Positions 34,162 through 44,317 are shown, counted from the stretch's first letter. The stretch is DNA of 64,000 nucleotides from Bacillus testis (GCF_001243895.1 NZ_LN851186.1:878249-942248), one strand, 5' to 3'. Program-made: numbers and translations. Notes: generated from the sequence alone by a model not told the origin.

Positions 34162-35538
34162 TCAATCAATATGCATCATATTTGTAATTTTTTTCGAGAA
34201 TGCAAGCAGGGTCAATCCAAGGACAATAGCCATTGCACCGATGACAGCGAATACTTCGAAGTAACCTAGTGATTGTGTTACAGAAGCAAGCTGCCCGGCA
34301 AGGATGTTCGCTACGCCTGAACTTGCCAACCAGACACCCATTAATAAGGAAGCCAGTTTCACAGGAGCGATACGGCTTACTGTAGATAATCCTACTGGCG
34401 ATAAGAATAATTCGCCAAGCGTATGGAACAGGTACGTTAAGACGATGAAGATAATATGCGCTTTAGATACGATTTGCTCTTCATTGCTTCCTGTACCCAT
34501 AACTGCGACAAGCAGGATCATATAACCAAGTCCAAGAAGGACCATCCCGATACCCATTTTGGATGGCGAGCTTAGGTCTCCACGTTTAGAGTTGCCTAAT
34601 TTAACCCATAAAATAGATACAAGAGGAGCTAATAAGATAATGAATAATGGGTTAACGGATTGGAACCAAGGAGTTGGAATTTCAAATCCGAAAATCGTAC
34701 GGTCAACGAATTTATCCGTATATAGTGTCAATGAGCTTCCAGCTTGTTCAAATCCTGCCCAGAAGAAGACAACAAAACAAGCTAAGATTAAGATTGCTGT
34801 AGTGCGTTGTTTTTCCACTTTCGTAAGCGGCTGTTTCTTAGCAGCCACATTGTCTACCACTTGGCGCCCATTCGGTTTTTTACCAAGGTCGCCCAAATAT
34901 TTGTTGCCAAGTGCATTGAATAGGACTTGGCCGATCACCATACCGATGGAAGAAATCAAGAAACCATATTTGTATCCATAGACGAAGACATCACCTTGCA
35001 TGCCGCCCATGATTTTGTCTGTTACCAATGCAATGATAAGCGGTGCGAAGAACGCTCCAAGGTTGATCCCCATGTAGAAAATAGTGAACGCAGCATCGCG
35101 TTTTGGATCTTTTTCATCGTATAGATCCCCAACTAATGAGGAAATATTTGGTTTGAAGAAGCCGTTACCGATGATTAATAAAATCAAACCTAGATACATC
35201 GACCATTTGGCATCGCCAAGGAACATAACAAAGTTCCCGAGCGCCATGGTTATACCACCAATGGTGATAGCCAATCGCTTGCCCAAGTACATATCGGACA
35301 GCCAACCGCCGATCATAGGCGTAATATATACGGCTCCTGTATAAAAACCATAGATACTCATTGCAACGGCTGAGTTCATTCCCAATCCGCCGCTAACAAT
35401 TTCTTTCGTTAAGTATAGAACCAGGATACCTCTCATTCCATAATAACTGAAACGTTCCCACATTTCAGTGAAGAAGAGCAAGTATAAACCAGGTGGGTGT
35501 TTACTTTTGTTCTTCTGTTGAGTCATAGCTGTTCCCAT
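34162..35538 (-). CDS. dtpT: POT/PTR2-family di- and tripeptide:proton symporter
   Basis: This 458-residue MFS transporter of the POT family has about 12-14 membrane segments. It carries the family's N-terminal ExxERFxYY motif (FFTEMWERFSYYGMRGIL, about residues 24-41), GGWLSDMYLGKRLAI (cytoplasmic loop), and GINLGAFFAPLI. It imports di- and tripeptides and is the counterpart of DtpT in lactic acid bacteria and Bacillus. AGGAGGTTC precedes the ATG. It is a single-gene unit with its own promoter. Confidence 0.93.
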   Translation of the reverse strand: MGTAMTQQKNKSKHPPGLYLLFFTEMWERFSYYGMRGILVLYLTKEIVSGGLGMNSAVAMSIYGFYTGAVYITPMIGGWLSDMYLGKRLAITIGGITMALGNFVMFLGDAKWSMYLGLILLIIGNGFFKPNISSLVGDLYDEKDPKRDAAFTIFYMGINLGAFFAPLIIALVTDKIMGGMQGDVFVYGYKYGFLISSIGMVIGQVLFNALGNKYLGDLGKKPNGRQVVDNVAAKKQPLTKVEKQRTTAILILACFVVFFWAGFEQAGSSLTLYTDKFVDRTIFGFEIPTPWFQSVNPLFIILLAPLVSILWVKLGNSKRGDLSSPSKMGIGMVLLGLGYMILLVAVMGTGSNEEQIVSKAHIIFIVLTYLFHTLGELFLSPVGLSTVSRIAPVKLASLLMGVWLASSGVANILAGQLASVTQSLGYFEVFAVIGAMAIVLGLTLLAFSKKITNMMHID

Positions 35539-35606
35539 TAAAGAACCTCCTAAATGATGATTTACTGCGTTAAAGTAATGCTAAAATAAACTGCTCGATG
35601 TTCTTT

Positions 35607-35635
35607 ATTTTAAGACAATAAATTTATTCAGTCAA
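35607..35635 (-). promoter_or_regulatory. Sigma-A promoter of the POT transporter gene
   Basis: On the minus strand TTGACT (35635-35630) and TAAAAT (35612-35607) have a 17-base spacer, about 70 bases before the ATG. The rest of the 419-base gap to ald is A/T-rich and shows only the ald terminator. Confidence 0.65.
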
Positions 35636-35909
35636 TTGAATAATAATACCAAAGTAATTTTTAGCACTTTAAATATATAAAGGAATAGTACAGATTATTT
35701 GAACTACAAATACAGTTTAGATTATTGATAATACAACGATTAGTTAGAAAAATATCCATTTGATTTCCAAATAGATTGATTATCTACAGCAGCGCATCAG
35801 ATATTTTTATGCATATTTTTATGCAGTTAATATAGGGGTTCTCTTATCATAGAATGTACTAAACGGAAGAGGGATAACCGTTTTTTCGCCAAATTTTATG
35901 GCAGAAAAA

Positions 35910-35944
35910 AAGCTGATTCCCACATAGTTTGTGGAAATCAGCTT
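35910..35944 (-). terminator. Terminator of ald
   Basis: The 13-bp stem with one mismatch (AAGCTGATTTCCA on the minus strand) is followed by a TTTTTTT run on that strand. Confidence 0.8.
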
Positions 35945-35957
35945 GTCATCGGCTGAG

Positions 35958-37103
35958 TTATTGAGGCTGGTGAGCGCTGTTGTTATTGCCCTGGATTGCT
36001 TGTTCGACAGGCATATATTCATAATTCAAGTCACGGGCTACCGCTTCGAATGTAATATGTCCGTTCGCCACATTGACGCCTTTGGCGAGTGCAGGGTTGT
36101 CAGTTATGGCTTTGGCAACTCCTTTGTTGGCGATTTGCAGGGCATATGGGACTGTAACATTTGTCAACGCGATGGTGGATGTTTGTGGTACGGCCCCTGG
36201 CATATTGGCTACTGCATAATGGACAACGCCATGCTTGGTATAGGTTGGGTTATCATGGGTTGTTATGTGGTCTACTGTTTCAAAGATGCCGCCTTGGTCG
36301 ATCGCCACATCGACTACAACTGAACCAGGGGACATGGATTTGACCATTTCCTCTGTAACCAGTTTAGGTGCTTTGGCGCCAGGAATCAATACAGCGCCGA
36401 TCACAAGGTCAGATTCAGCGACAGCGTGTGCGATATTGTAAGGGTTGGAGATCAGCGTTGAAATAGAATTGCCGAATATATCATCCAATTGGCGCAGGCG
36501 GTCTGGGCTTAAGTCGATGATTGTAACATCGGCTCCCAATCCGATCGCGATTTTGGCTGCATTCGTACCGACACCGCCTCCTCCGATGATTGTGACCTTT
36601 CCTCTTTTGACCCCTGGTACGCCTCCAAGCAGGATGCCTTTACCCCCTTGGGATTTTTCAAGGAACTGAGCGCCAATTTGCGCCGCCATTCTTCCGGCAA
36701 CTTCGCTCATCGGTGTAAGGAGTGGAAGGCTGCCATTAACGGAAACGGTTTCATAAGCAATCGCTATTACACCGGACTCTTTTAGCGCTTTAGTCAATTC
36801 CGGGTCTGCTGCCAGGTGAAGATAGGTAAATAAGATCAGGCCCGGACGAAAATAGCCGTATTCAGAAGGAACAGGTTCTTTCACTTTCATAATCATATCG
36901 GCTTTTTCCCAAAGAGCGGCTGCGTCTTCTGTTATTTTCGCTCCGGCAGCCAAGTAGGCGTCATCTGTGAAAGAGCTGCCTTCCCCAGCGCCTTTTTCCA
37001 TATATACTTCATGTCCGTCCTTAGTCAGGGCAATAACACCAGCCGGCGTTAAGGCGACACGGTTTTCGTTATTTTTAATTTCTTTAGGAACACAAATACG
37101 CAT
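35958..37103 (-). CDS. ald: Alanine dehydrogenase
   Basis: This 381-residue NAD-dependent enzyme interconverts L-alanine and pyruvate plus ammonia; in Bacillus it supports growth on alanine and sporulation. The N-terminal [23 protein letters not shown], the MKVKEP substrate motif and the Rossmann loop [22 protein letters not shown] (about residues 168-189) are clear. ATG 37103 follows GGAGG; a start at 37121 would include that site. TATACT lies at 37141-37136 without a good -35 box, as expected for a promoter needing the activator AdeR, encoded just upstream. Confidence 0.95.
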   Translation of the reverse strand: MRICVPKEIKNNENRVALTPAGVIALTKDGHEVYMEKGAGEGSSFTDDAYLAAGAKITEDAAALWEKADMIMKVKEPVPSEYGYFRPGLILFTYLHLAADPELTKALKESGVIAIAYETVSVNGSLPLLTPMSEVAGRMAAQIGAQFLEKSQGGKGILLGGVPGVKRGKVTIIGGGGVGTNAAKIAIGLGADVTIIDLSPDRLRQLDDIFGNSISTLISNPYNIAHAVAESDLVIGAVLIPGAKAPKLVTEEMVKSMSPGSVVVDVAIDQGGIFETVDHITTHDNPTYTKHGVVHYAVANMPGAVPQTSTIALTNVTVPYALQIANKGVAKAITDNPALAKGVNVANGHITFEAVARDLNYEYMPVEQAIQGNNNSAHQPQ

Positions 37104-37264
37104 GCCAAAAACCTCCATCAATTGTCTTTGTAAAAAGTATAAGTGGCATTGGCATATTTTTCTTTGTGGAATCAGAAGAAATGCAAACTAACCTTTTGGA
37201 GAATTGCACAAATACAGAAAAATACCTCTGATGGTGAGGATCCAAATACGCCGGCTATTTCTGG

Positions 37265-38515
37265 TTAGGCTTTCATGCCCTTTACATAATCTCCATATTG
37301 AATAAGCAAAAATTCAAGGTAAAGGGACATTTTTATAAGGGGATCTTTCAGATTGATCTGACCTATTTCCCCTATCCGCTTCAGCCTATAATGGATGGTG
37401 TTAACATGGAGATGCAGCTGTTTAGCTGCCGTGTGCGCATCTCCATCATTTTCTAAATATATTTTTAACGTGTGGATGAGCATACTTTGGTTTTTTAGGT
37501 CATATTTAGCCAACCGCTCGATACTTTCTTGGAAAGTAGTGTGGGAGCGGTGTTCATGCATTATTTGTAGAAATTGATAAATGCCGAGCGATGAATAGCT
37601 GACCAGATCATCTTTACGTTCGGGAAAAGCGTGCTGGATGGTTCGTGTGTATAAAGCTTCCTGGTAGCTTGCTCTTGCTTGGACATATGTTTTGTAGACT
37701 TGGCCGCATGCGCCATCGGACACTGTCGTATCAAATCGAATTTTCATTTGGTCCATAAAAGAAGGAATGAACGACAAAAGGGTCTGGCTCAACTCATTTT
37801 CATTGCCGGGACCGGCCAGAATGATAAGAGTCCGGTGGTCAATTGTATAAAGAATAGGCTTGATGCTCTGGATGGTGCTGAGCATATAAGATATATTTCG
37901 TTCATCGATCTGGCTGATATCAGCAGCAAAGGTAAATGTGGCAATGGAGAATTCATCCGGCAAGGAAATGGATTGCTGTATGCAGACCGTATTGATTTCC
38001 TGTTCGGTGTCGAAATGTCCGGTAAGAAGTTGCCATAAGAATTCTTGTTTGCTTTCCTTATGCCGGTTCTTTTTGCTGTGCAATTGAAGCAATTGGTTTT
38101 TTGCCTCTTTGGCAGCAAATTGAAGAAAGTCAAAATCCTGTTGGTTAAAGGGGTGATCTGTTTCCATGGCCCAGATAAACCCTAGCACTTCATTGTTTTT
38201 CCTCACAGATATGGCCGCTCTGCTCCCGAGCCCTAAATCGGGGATAGCGGGAACAAGAAGAGGTTCGTTTTGCTTGAGAAGAGATGGCATGATGCCCTGC
38301 TTCCATAGCCCGTTTATGACTTTCTCCGGTACTCTTCTGCTTATAATGGTAGAAATGCGGATTGGGTCGCTGTCCTGGTTATGTACACTATAAGCAAGCA
38401 ATCGGTGGTGGGCGTCTTCGAGTGTCACCGGGCAATTGAGGACAAGGCTAATACGGTCGACAAATTCAGTTAGATCCCCGTGTAGCCCTTTGAAAATAGC
38501 ATGTTGATTATGCAT
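37265..38515 (-). CDS. adeR: PucR/CdaR-family regulator, AdeR-like activator of ald
   Basis: The 416-residue regulator has an N-terminal GAF-like sensory region (about residues 10-150) and a C-terminal PucR-type helix-turn-helix (about 350-410: DAHTAAKQLHLHVNTIHYRLKRIGEI). In B. subtilis AdeR is an alanine-responsive activator of ald. The location directly upstream of ald on the same strand, and the weak ald -35 box, support the same role. GGGGG precedes the ATG. Confidence 0.82.
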   Translation of the reverse strand: MHNQHAIFKGLHGDLTEFVDRISLVLNCPVTLEDAHHRLLAYSVHNQDSDPIRISTIISRRVPEKVINGLWKQGIMPSLLKQNEPLLVPAIPDLGLGSRAAISVRKNNEVLGFIWAMETDHPFNQQDFDFLQFAAKEAKNQLLQLHSKKNRHKESKQEFLWQLLTGHFDTEQEINTVCIQQSISLPDEFSIATFTFAADISQIDERNISYMLSTIQSIKPILYTIDHRTLIILAGPGNENELSQTLLSFIPSFMDQMKIRFDTTVSDGACGQVYKTYVQARASYQEALYTRTIQHAFPERKDDLVSYSSLGIYQFLQIMHEHRSHTTFQESIERLAKYDLKNQSMLIHTLKIYLENDGDAHTAAKQLHLHVNTIHYRLKRIGEIGQINLKDPLIKMSLYLEFLLIQYGDYVKGMKA

Positions 38516-38652
38516 GATGGAAAAACCCCCTTTGTAATCCCTTACATGTTATTTTAATACATAAAAGGAGATTAAGCATTTCCAGAGTCCAAAGAAATCA
38601 CCTCGTTGCAAATACATGCAGCCCGGTATTAAAAATCCCTTCGAAAATAAGA

Positions 38653-38683
38653 AAAACACTCCCAAAGAAACTGGGAGTGTTTA
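38653..38683 (-). terminator. Terminator of the pit gene
   Basis: The 11-bp stem AAACACTCCCA/TGGGAGTGTTT has a T run on the minus strand. Confidence 0.82.
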
Positions 38684-38698
38684 AAAAAAGTGTCTTCA

Positions 38699-39697
38699 TT
38701 AGAAGAAAAAGTTAAGAATAAAGTAAATAGCAGCAGCAAGAGCAGCGGAAATCGGCAATGTAATTACCCAGGTAATCACCATACGCTGTGCTGTACCCCA
38801 TTTAACTCCTTTAATCCGATGTGCAGATCCTACACCAAGGATGGAAGAAGAGATAACATGGGTAGTTGAAACAGGCAAATGGATGAAGGTAGCGCCAAAG
38901 ATAATGGCGGCACCTGTTAAATCAGCAGCAACTCCATTGACTGGCCGGATTTTCATGATTTTTCCGCCGACCGTTTTGATGATTTTCCAACCGCCGACAC
39001 TGGTTCCTAGCCCCATGGCTGTCGCACAGGCCAACTGTACCCAAAAAGGAATATCGGAAGAGGTAACGTAACCGTTGGCGATCAGCGCCATTGTAATGAT
39101 TCCCATGGCTTTTTGTGCATCGTTCGTTCCGTGTGTATAGGATTGGATAGCAGCTGTAGCGATCTGTAAATAGCGGAACCGTTTGTTCGTTTTAGGCAGG
39201 TTATTATTTTTGAAAACCACTTTGAAGATGCTATAGACGATAAAGCCAAGACCGAATGCCAGTAAAGGTGAAAAGATCAACGCTTCAAATATTTTTGTGA
39301 ATCCCTTGAAGTTGATTGAGTGAATTCCAGAAGCGGCAATGGCAGCACCGGCGATGCTTCCTATGATTGCATGCGAGGAAGAACTCGGGATGCCGAAATA
39401 CCAAGTAATTAGGTTCCATGCTATGGCTGAGATCAATGCCGCTAGGATGACGACAGATCCATTATCAAGTGTAAAAGGGTCAACAATATCTTTGGTGATC
39501 GTTTTTGCCACGCCTGTGAATGTCATGGCCCCCACGAAGTTCATAATTGCGGCTAAAATGATGGCGCGTCTTGGGGTTAGAGCTTTTGTTGACACGGCTG
39601 TAGCGATCGCATTAGCTGTATCATGAAAACCGTTAATAAAATCAAATGCAAGTGCGCCTATGACAATAAGTATTGTGATTAATAAAACTGTATCCAT
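38699..39697 (-). CDS. pit: PiT-family inorganic phosphate transporter
   Basis: This 332-residue low-affinity phosphate symporter (PitA type) has about ten membrane segments. Both PHO4 repeats are visible: FDFINGFHDTANAIATAVST near the N-terminus and SYTHGTNDAQKAMGIITMAL in the middle, with GTSVGGWKIIKTVGGKI. It is 13 bases downstream of the ykaA-like gene, forming the ykaA-pit pair seen in B. subtilis. AAGGAG precedes the ATG. Confidence 0.93.
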   Translation of the reverse strand: MDTVLLITILIVIGALAFDFINGFHDTANAIATAVSTKALTPRRAIILAAIMNFVGAMTFTGVAKTITKDIVDPFTLDNGSVVILAALISAIAWNLITWYFGIPSSSSHAIIGSIAGAAIAASGIHSINFKGFTKIFEALIFSPLLAFGLGFIVYSIFKVVFKNNNLPKTNKRFRYLQIATAAIQSYTHGTNDAQKAMGIITMALIANGYVTSSDIPFWVQLACATAMGLGTSVGGWKIIKTVGGKIMKIRPVNGVAADLTGAAIIFGATFIHLPVSTTHVISSSILGVGSAHRIKGVKWGTAQRMVITWVITLPISAALAAAIYFILNFFF

Positions 39698-39710
39698 TTA
39701 CACTAGCTCC

Positions 39711-40331
39711 TTACGCATTTTTCATGATGATCGTTTCAAGTGTGTTGGCAACAGCCTGACAGAAGTCGGCGATTTCCTCGAAGCTTTCATAGATTTCTTT
39801 ATATTGAATGATTCGGATAGGATCCTTCTCGGTTGCGAACAGGTTTTTAATGCTTTGGCGGTGGATGCCGTCGCATGCAGATTCGAAATCCTTGATTTTA
39901 ATGGCATGTTCCCTAATATTCAAAAGTTTCTTCGATGAAAGCAACTGAACGGCTTTTTCGATTTCATATGCGCTCTTTTGGATATTTTCCACAAGTCTTT
40001 TCATATAGTCATCAGCTTGCACGATTGAATACATTTCAAATAAGGCTGCACAATGTTCAAGGCCATCCAGCACGTCATCCATGCTCATCGCTAAATGAAG
40101 AATATCTTCACGTTCAATCGGAGTAATGAAGGCTTGGTTTAATTCCTTGATGACTTCGTGGACAAAGTCATCTCCCTTATGCTCATAATCCTTCATCGAT
40201 TCAGTGAAAACTTTCAGGTCACTGATGTTGTTCAGTTTGTATTGAGCGAAGTAGTCTGCTCCTTCTTTAAGGTTCTCTGCGATATTTGTCAGCAAAATAG
40301 AGAACTTGTCCTTTTTAGATTTAAAAACCAT
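39711..40331 (-). CDS. ykaA: DUF47 / PhoU-like protein (YkaA-like)
   Basis: This is a 206-residue, all-helical PhoU-fold protein of the DUF47 family. The conserved acidic motifs are present (EHKGDDFVHEV and the later DGLEHCAALFEMY). These proteins are encoded next to Pit transporters and are thought to control their activity. ATG 40331 follows GGGGGAATT; a longer frame begins at 40346 but includes that site. First gene of the ykaA-pit operon. Confidence 0.88.
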   Translation of the reverse strand: MVFKSKKDKFSILLTNIAENLKEGADYFAQYKLNNISDLKVFTESMKDYEHKGDDFVHEVIKELNQAFITPIEREDILHLAMSMDDVLDGLEHCAALFEMYSIVQADDYMKRLVENIQKSAYEIEKAVQLLSSKKLLNIREHAIKIKDFESACDGIHRQSIKNLFATEKDPIRIIQYKEIYESFEEIADFCQAVANTLETIIMKNA

Positions 40332-40857
40332 TGATAATTCCCCCACATATAAGAAGTATTATTTTTCTATTTTTCGACATTATATTCAAATTTACTTGAA
40401 CTACATCATTTTACTCATAAAACACTATATATGATAGAGAAAAACATCAAAATTTACATAAACTTAATAATAGAACGTTTGTTAGTTTTACATTGGATTT
40501 ATTATCCTTTTTTTGATATTAAATCATAGATCCTTGCGCATTTACTCTACATAATTTGCGCACTTTTGCCTTATTTTATGAATAGGGATTTTGACAAATG
40601 ATTCTGGAAGGGAAAGGCTGAAGAGCGGCTAAAGGAGGCAGCTTGTTCCCATACTATATAAAAATCAGTTGCCAAAATGTCTGCTGTAAAAGGGGATTTG
40701 TCAATGGATTTTGTTGAAAAACATAAATTAGACAAAAAAATGTTTGAAGAGGGCTAATAGGAGGTAAGTTATAACCACAGAGGTTGATGGCCATCAATAC
40801 TATAAATAATCACTTAATCAAAATAATTGAATGATTAACAATTAGGAGGTAATAAAA
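40332..40857. other. Divergent region between ykaA and the YeaQ-like gene
   Basis: These 526 A/T-rich bases must hold promoters for both genes. I could not fit convincing -35/-10 pairs or a sigma-B site, and no RNA structure stood out. Confidence 0.4.
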
Positions 40858-41109
40858 ATGGGTTTTTTATGGTCTTTAATAATCGGAGGTATTATTGGTT
40901 GGATTGCAGGATTAATTGTAGGTAAAGATGTCCCTTTTGGCATCATCGGTAATATTATCGCTGGATTCGTCGGTGCATGGTTAGGTTCACTGATCTTTGG
41001 AGACTGGGGTCCTGTTGTAGGCGACTTCGCTATTATTCCAGCATTAATTGGAGCTATTATATTGGTATTTATTTTAAGCCTAATCTTTAGAGGCATGAGA
41101 AGAGCATAA
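40858..41109 (+). CDS. GlsB/YeaQ/YmgE-family small membrane protein
   Basis: This 83-residue protein of the transglycosylase-associated family (PF04226) has three membrane segments and the signature GGIIGWIAGLIVG, GIIGNIIAGFVGAWLG and IPALIGAIILVFI. B. subtilis YdaS/YwzA are similar and belong to the general stress response; the biochemical role is unknown. TTAGGAGG precedes the ATG. Confidence 0.9.
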   Translation: MGFLWSLIIGGIIGWIAGLIVGKDVPFGIIGNIIAGFVGAWLGSLIFGDWGPVVGDFAIIPALIGAIILVFILSLIFRGMRRA

Positions 41110-41123
41110 TCATTTACAGAAGG

Positions 41124-41150
41124 AAGGACCGCTAATCGCGGTCCTTTTTT
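41124..41150 (+). terminator. Terminator of the YeaQ-like gene
   Basis: The 9-bp stem AAGGACCGC/GCGGTCCTT is followed by TTTT. Confidence 0.88.
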
Positions 41151-41158
41151 GTATGTCC

Positions 41159-42064
41159 TTATTTGTCCGCAAATATGGACGGGTCATCTAGATATGGTGC
41201 CTCAATCGTAAGTTTAGCCTCGGTTAAAGGATGGACGAACTCTAATTTTGCGGCATGGAGCGCTTGGCGTGGAAAGATGGGGGTCCCTCCATATAGACGG
41301 TCTCCTGCCAGCGGATGGCCGATACTGCTCAAATGGACGCGGATTTGGTGCGTACGCCCTGTATCCAAACGGCACTCGACAAGAGATAGTTTGGCAGCCG
41401 GATCATAATGAAGTGTACGGTAATGGGTCACTGCTGGTTGTCCGGTTGGGGATACGCGCCTTCTGGTTGCATGGTGCCGGTCTTTTCCTATATTCGCTGT
41501 AATGGTCCCTTCTTTGGGATCGATTGCTCCGTGTACAAGAGCTCTATATGTTCGTTTAATTTTCCGTTCATCCAACATCCGTTGCAATAGAGCTCCCGCT
41601 AATGCATGTTTTGAGAAAAGGATGGCACCTGTTGTATCTTGGTCTAGGCGATGGATATGGCGGAGTTCTCCGGTTTCGCCGGCAGCCTGCATGATATAGG
41701 CTGCGCCATTCAGGAGCGAGTCGATCTGTCCCGGTTGGGAAGGATGTGTTTCGATACCTGCTGGTTTATTAAGCACCATTAAATGCTCGTCCTCATAAAG
41801 GACCATCAAATCCATATAACAAGGTACGATATCGGATGAAACTTCCTCAAAGACTGGGATGAGCAATTTGTCATTCGGTTTTAATAAGGTATTCCACTGC
41901 GCAGCTTCTCCGTTCAAAAGAATACTTTTCTCCATTCTCCATTCATGGACCATTTTTTTCGGCGCTTTCCACTTTTCTCTGAGCAAAGTATCCACAGTTA
42001 AAGTTCGCCATTCCTTTGGAACAGTTATTTCTAGGAATTTACCTTTTTTTGCGCATTGTATCAT
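41159..42064 (-). CDS. RluA-family pseudouridine synthase
   Basis: This 301-residue enzyme isomerises uridine to pseudouridine in rRNA or tRNA. An S4-like N-terminal region (about residues 1-75) is followed by the RluA catalytic domain with HRLDQDTTGAILFSKH, which contains the catalytic aspartate, and the later LVECRLDTGRTHQIRVHLSSIGHPLAGD. Bacilli have several paralogues (RluD-, YjbO-, YhcT-like). YhcT is attractive because yhcU follows it in B. subtilis and a yhcU homologue lies next door, divergently, here. AAAGGATTG precedes the ATG. Confidence 0.88.
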   Translation of the reverse strand: MIQCAKKGKFLEITVPKEWRTLTVDTLLREKWKAPKKMVHEWRMEKSILLNGEAAQWNTLLKPNDKLLIPVFEEVSSDIVPCYMDLMVLYEDEHLMVLNKPAGIETHPSQPGQIDSLLNGAAYIMQAAGETGELRHIHRLDQDTTGAILFSKHALAGALLQRMLDERKIKRTYRALVHGAIDPKEGTITANIGKDRHHATRRRVSPTGQPAVTHYRTLHYDPAAKLSLVECRLDTGRTHQIRVHLSSIGHPLAGDRLYGGTPIFPRQALHAAKLEFVHPLTEAKLTIEAPYLDDPSIFADK

Positions 42065-42243
42065 CTTTTTTCAATCCTTCTTTCAAAAATATGCTTTTAT
42101 TGCTTCCTCATCGTTGGTTGTTGTGTGGAAAACATTCAAATATTTAGAATTACCAAGTTACTGCCGATTTTTTTATGTTATTCTATTGTGGGGTATGTCA
42201 GAATATTACCAATAGAACAAAGACGAGATGGGGTGGGGTATAT

Positions 42244-42654
42244 ATGAAGATTGCCTATGCTTCAATGGCAGAGCAGCAAGAAGAAATCGAGGATTTGTTG
42301 GATGCTTTACGGTGTGACATTCTTCCCATGTATTTAACTGTTGAAGAACTTGACGCCTATGTTGAAATGGGGCTTTTACAATTTAATGACCACAACACAC
42401 AGTATAATGGAACGTTGCGGGAAGCCTATCAGCTTATGACCGCACTGCATACTCTAATAACCATTATCGGCTTAGTGAATCGATGCACAGAACAGGAACT
42501 TGGCCAATACAGAAATCTGTATGACCGCAATGTGCATATTATAAACCATTTCGGACTCTTCTTTCCAATAGTAATGGACCGATTCCGCATGCAGGAAGAT
42601 GAACATGAGTCAGAGATGTTGTTTTCATCGCCTATGAATCGAATTCTTGCCTAA
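42244..42654 (+). CDS. yhcU: YhcU-like (DUF5365) protein
   Basis: This 136-residue soluble, mostly helical, acidic protein begins MKIAYASMAEQQEEIEDL and resembles B. subtilis YhcU in length and N-terminus. The function is unknown. ATG 42244 follows GGGGTGGGG; the longer frame from 42175 has no ribosome site. It is a single-gene unit closed by a strong terminator. Confidence 0.75.
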   Translation: MKIAYASMAEQQEEIEDLLDALRCDILPMYLTVEELDAYVEMGLLQFNDHNTQYNGTLREAYQLMTALHTLITIIGLVNRCTEQELGQYRNLYDRNVHIINHFGLFFPIVMDRFRMQEDEHESEMLFSSPMNRILA

Positions 42655-42668
42655 CATGGGAATCTAAA

Positions 42669-42706
42669 AAAAGCTCAGTGCGATCAATGGATTGCACTGA
42701 GCTTTT
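42669..42706. terminator. Bidirectional terminator after yhcU
   Basis: A perfect 13-bp stem AAAAGCTCAGTGC/GCACTGAGCTTTT between converging genes. Confidence 0.85.
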
Positions 42707-42723
42707 GTCGTTAGACAAATGAT

Positions 42724-43212
42724 CTATTGTTTGTATTGTTTAATAAAAGAGGCGAATGTTTTTTGGCTTGTATCCCCATTCAAGCGGTCAACTTCTTTGC
42801 CTTTGTTGTAGACAATCAGTGTCGGTGTGCTTTCAATATGGTATTTGTCCCAGCCATCTTCAAATTCCCATAAATTGAACTGGTTGATATGGACCCCCTC
42901 CGCTTTTGCCGCCTTCATCATTTTTGGTGTTGCTTTGATGCAATGAGGACAAGTCGGACTGAAGAAGTAAACGAATGTCTGTTGTTCGTTTGCAAGTTTC
43001 TTCTCCAAATCTTCAGGCAAAATGATGTTTTGATAATTCGGATCATCCAGCTGGTCGATTGTTTCTTGTTTCAAGTCTTTGCCATCATACAGGCTCTTGG
43101 CTGATTTAGAAGCGTTTTCTGATTTTTTTTGGTCTTTGGACATATTGGTCACAAGAAAGATCGCTGCGAACAGGACGATGATTCCAGCTAGAAAAATAAT
43201 GATTTTTTTCAA
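42724..43212 (-). CDS. Membrane-anchored thioredoxin-fold protein with CPHC active site
   Basis: The 162-residue product has an N-terminal membrane anchor (about residues 4-21), a Lys/Glu/Ser-rich linker, and a thioredoxin domain with the active site FFSPTCPHCIKATP and cis-proline ESTPTLIV. CPHC is the active site of DsbA and suggests an oxidant role rather than reduction. The TTG start overlaps the stop of the DsbB-like gene upstream, and together they form an oxidase/thiol-oxidase pair like BdbA-BdbB or BdbD-BdbC. AAGGGGG is the ribosome site. Confidence 0.87.
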   Translation of the reverse strand: MKKIIIFLAGIIVLFAAIFLVTNMSKDQKKSENASKSAKSLYDGKDLKQETIDQLDDPNYQNIILPEDLEKKLANEQQTFVYFFSPTCPHCIKATPKMMKAAKAEGVHINQFNLWEFEDGWDKYHIESTPTLIVYNKGKEVDRLNGDTSQKTFASFIKQYKQ

Positions 43213-43643
43213 TTGGCAACCCCCTTAGAGTGCTTCTTCCAAACAATTAGACTACATACAAAAATAATAATGAATGCGGCTAATGCAAGGAACGGAATGG
43301 TAATAAATCCAAACAGACTGAAGTAGTCTTCGGTACAAGAAACCCGTCCGCATGACTGGGATGCTTCTTTAAGCACGGGAACCATCTGGATGGAATAATG
43401 ATATAAAGAAATCAGGCCGCCTATACAGGACAGCACCGCAGTATAAAAGCTTATTTCGAAGTGTTTCTTTACATAAGCAATGCCAAGGATGACTGTCATC
43501 GGATACATGGCGATTCGCTGAAACCAACACAGCTTGCATGGTTCCCAGTGGAGAACTTCCGATAAATATAGACTGCCCAATGTGGCGATGACAGACGCGG
43601 CCCAAGCAAGGAATAATATATTCTCTTTCTTTTTATGGTCCAA
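43209..43643 (-). CDS. bdbC: DsbB-like disulfide oxidoreductase (BdbC family)
   Basis: This 144-residue quinone-linked thiol oxidase has four membrane segments. The quinone-side CxxC is in WEPCKLCWFQRIAMYP (about residues 33-48) and the outer cysteine pair is in SCGRVSCTEDYFSLFG. It reoxidises the thioredoxin-fold partner encoded immediately downstream. The TTG start follows AGGAGGAG. In Bacillus BdbC works with BdbD for secreted protein and competence-protein disulfides; whether this partner is BdbD or BdbA-like is open. Confidence 0.88.
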   Translation of the reverse strand: MDHKKKENILFLAWAASVIATLGSLYLSEVLHWEPCKLCWFQRIAMYPMTVILGIAYVKKHFEISFYTAVLSCIGGLISLYHYSIQMVPVLKEASQSCGRVSCTEDYFSLFGFITIPFLALAAFIIIFVCSLIVWKKHSKGVAN

Positions 43644-43872
43644 GCGTTTCTCCTCCTAATCAAAAGTATGCTTAAAAAAATTATAGTATGTATGGTTACA
43701 GCTAGTCCATCATTAGTTCTTGGCGAACGCAAATTGAACGCCAAAAAAGAGCTAGGTTCAGCTCTTTTTTGGAAGTACCTTTGTTTCGTTTACCGCTATT
43801 TTTCACCATGTACCTTATTTTTCCGCTCCATCCATTGGCCCGTAAAGAATAATTATTACCAATCGCGAAAAA

Positions 43873-44121
43873 CTAAGAATACGATTCCTGAAGAACGCCA
43901 TGTTGCATCACCATCCATGACGCATGTTCGAGATACCTGAGCAGTGCATAGAGATTGCGTTGGATCGTTGTGTAATCATGCTCGAAATTATACGCATGCA
44001 GGAAATGCTCAATTTTTTTGGATAAAAACTGATCTTCGGTCCGAACCATAAGAATCAATAAATTATCCCATTCTGAACGATGTGTATAATAGAGGGCTCT
44101 GTCGTAATCAGTCTTGTTCAT
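43873..44121 (-). CDS. yhdB: YhdB-like protein
   Basis: The 82-residue, soluble, helical protein begins MNKTDYDRALYYTHRSEWDNLLILM and resembles the YhdB family (PF14148) of Bacilli. The function is unknown. GGAGGCGG precedes the ATG. The 45-bp scale palindromes of the flanks are unremarkable. The identification is from the conserved N-terminal block and size. Confidence 0.75.
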   Translation of the reverse strand: MNKTDYDRALYYTHRSEWDNLLILMVRTEDQFLSKKIEHFLHAYNFEHDYTTIQRNLYALLRYLEHASWMVMQHGVLQESYS

Positions 44122-44317
44122 TACATCCGCCTCCTTATCCGAGGAGATATATTTATCTTGTGCCGTATCGAGAAATGTTTTCTATGCAAAAGTTGGTGGG
44201 ATGCCTCAGAAGGTGGAGTATTAATTTGCCAGGGGGGCTTCAGTATTTTAGCGGCGGACATTATGCATGGATCCAATAATCCGGCAAGGGTTGATTTTCC
44301 AGCTTTGGCAGGGGATT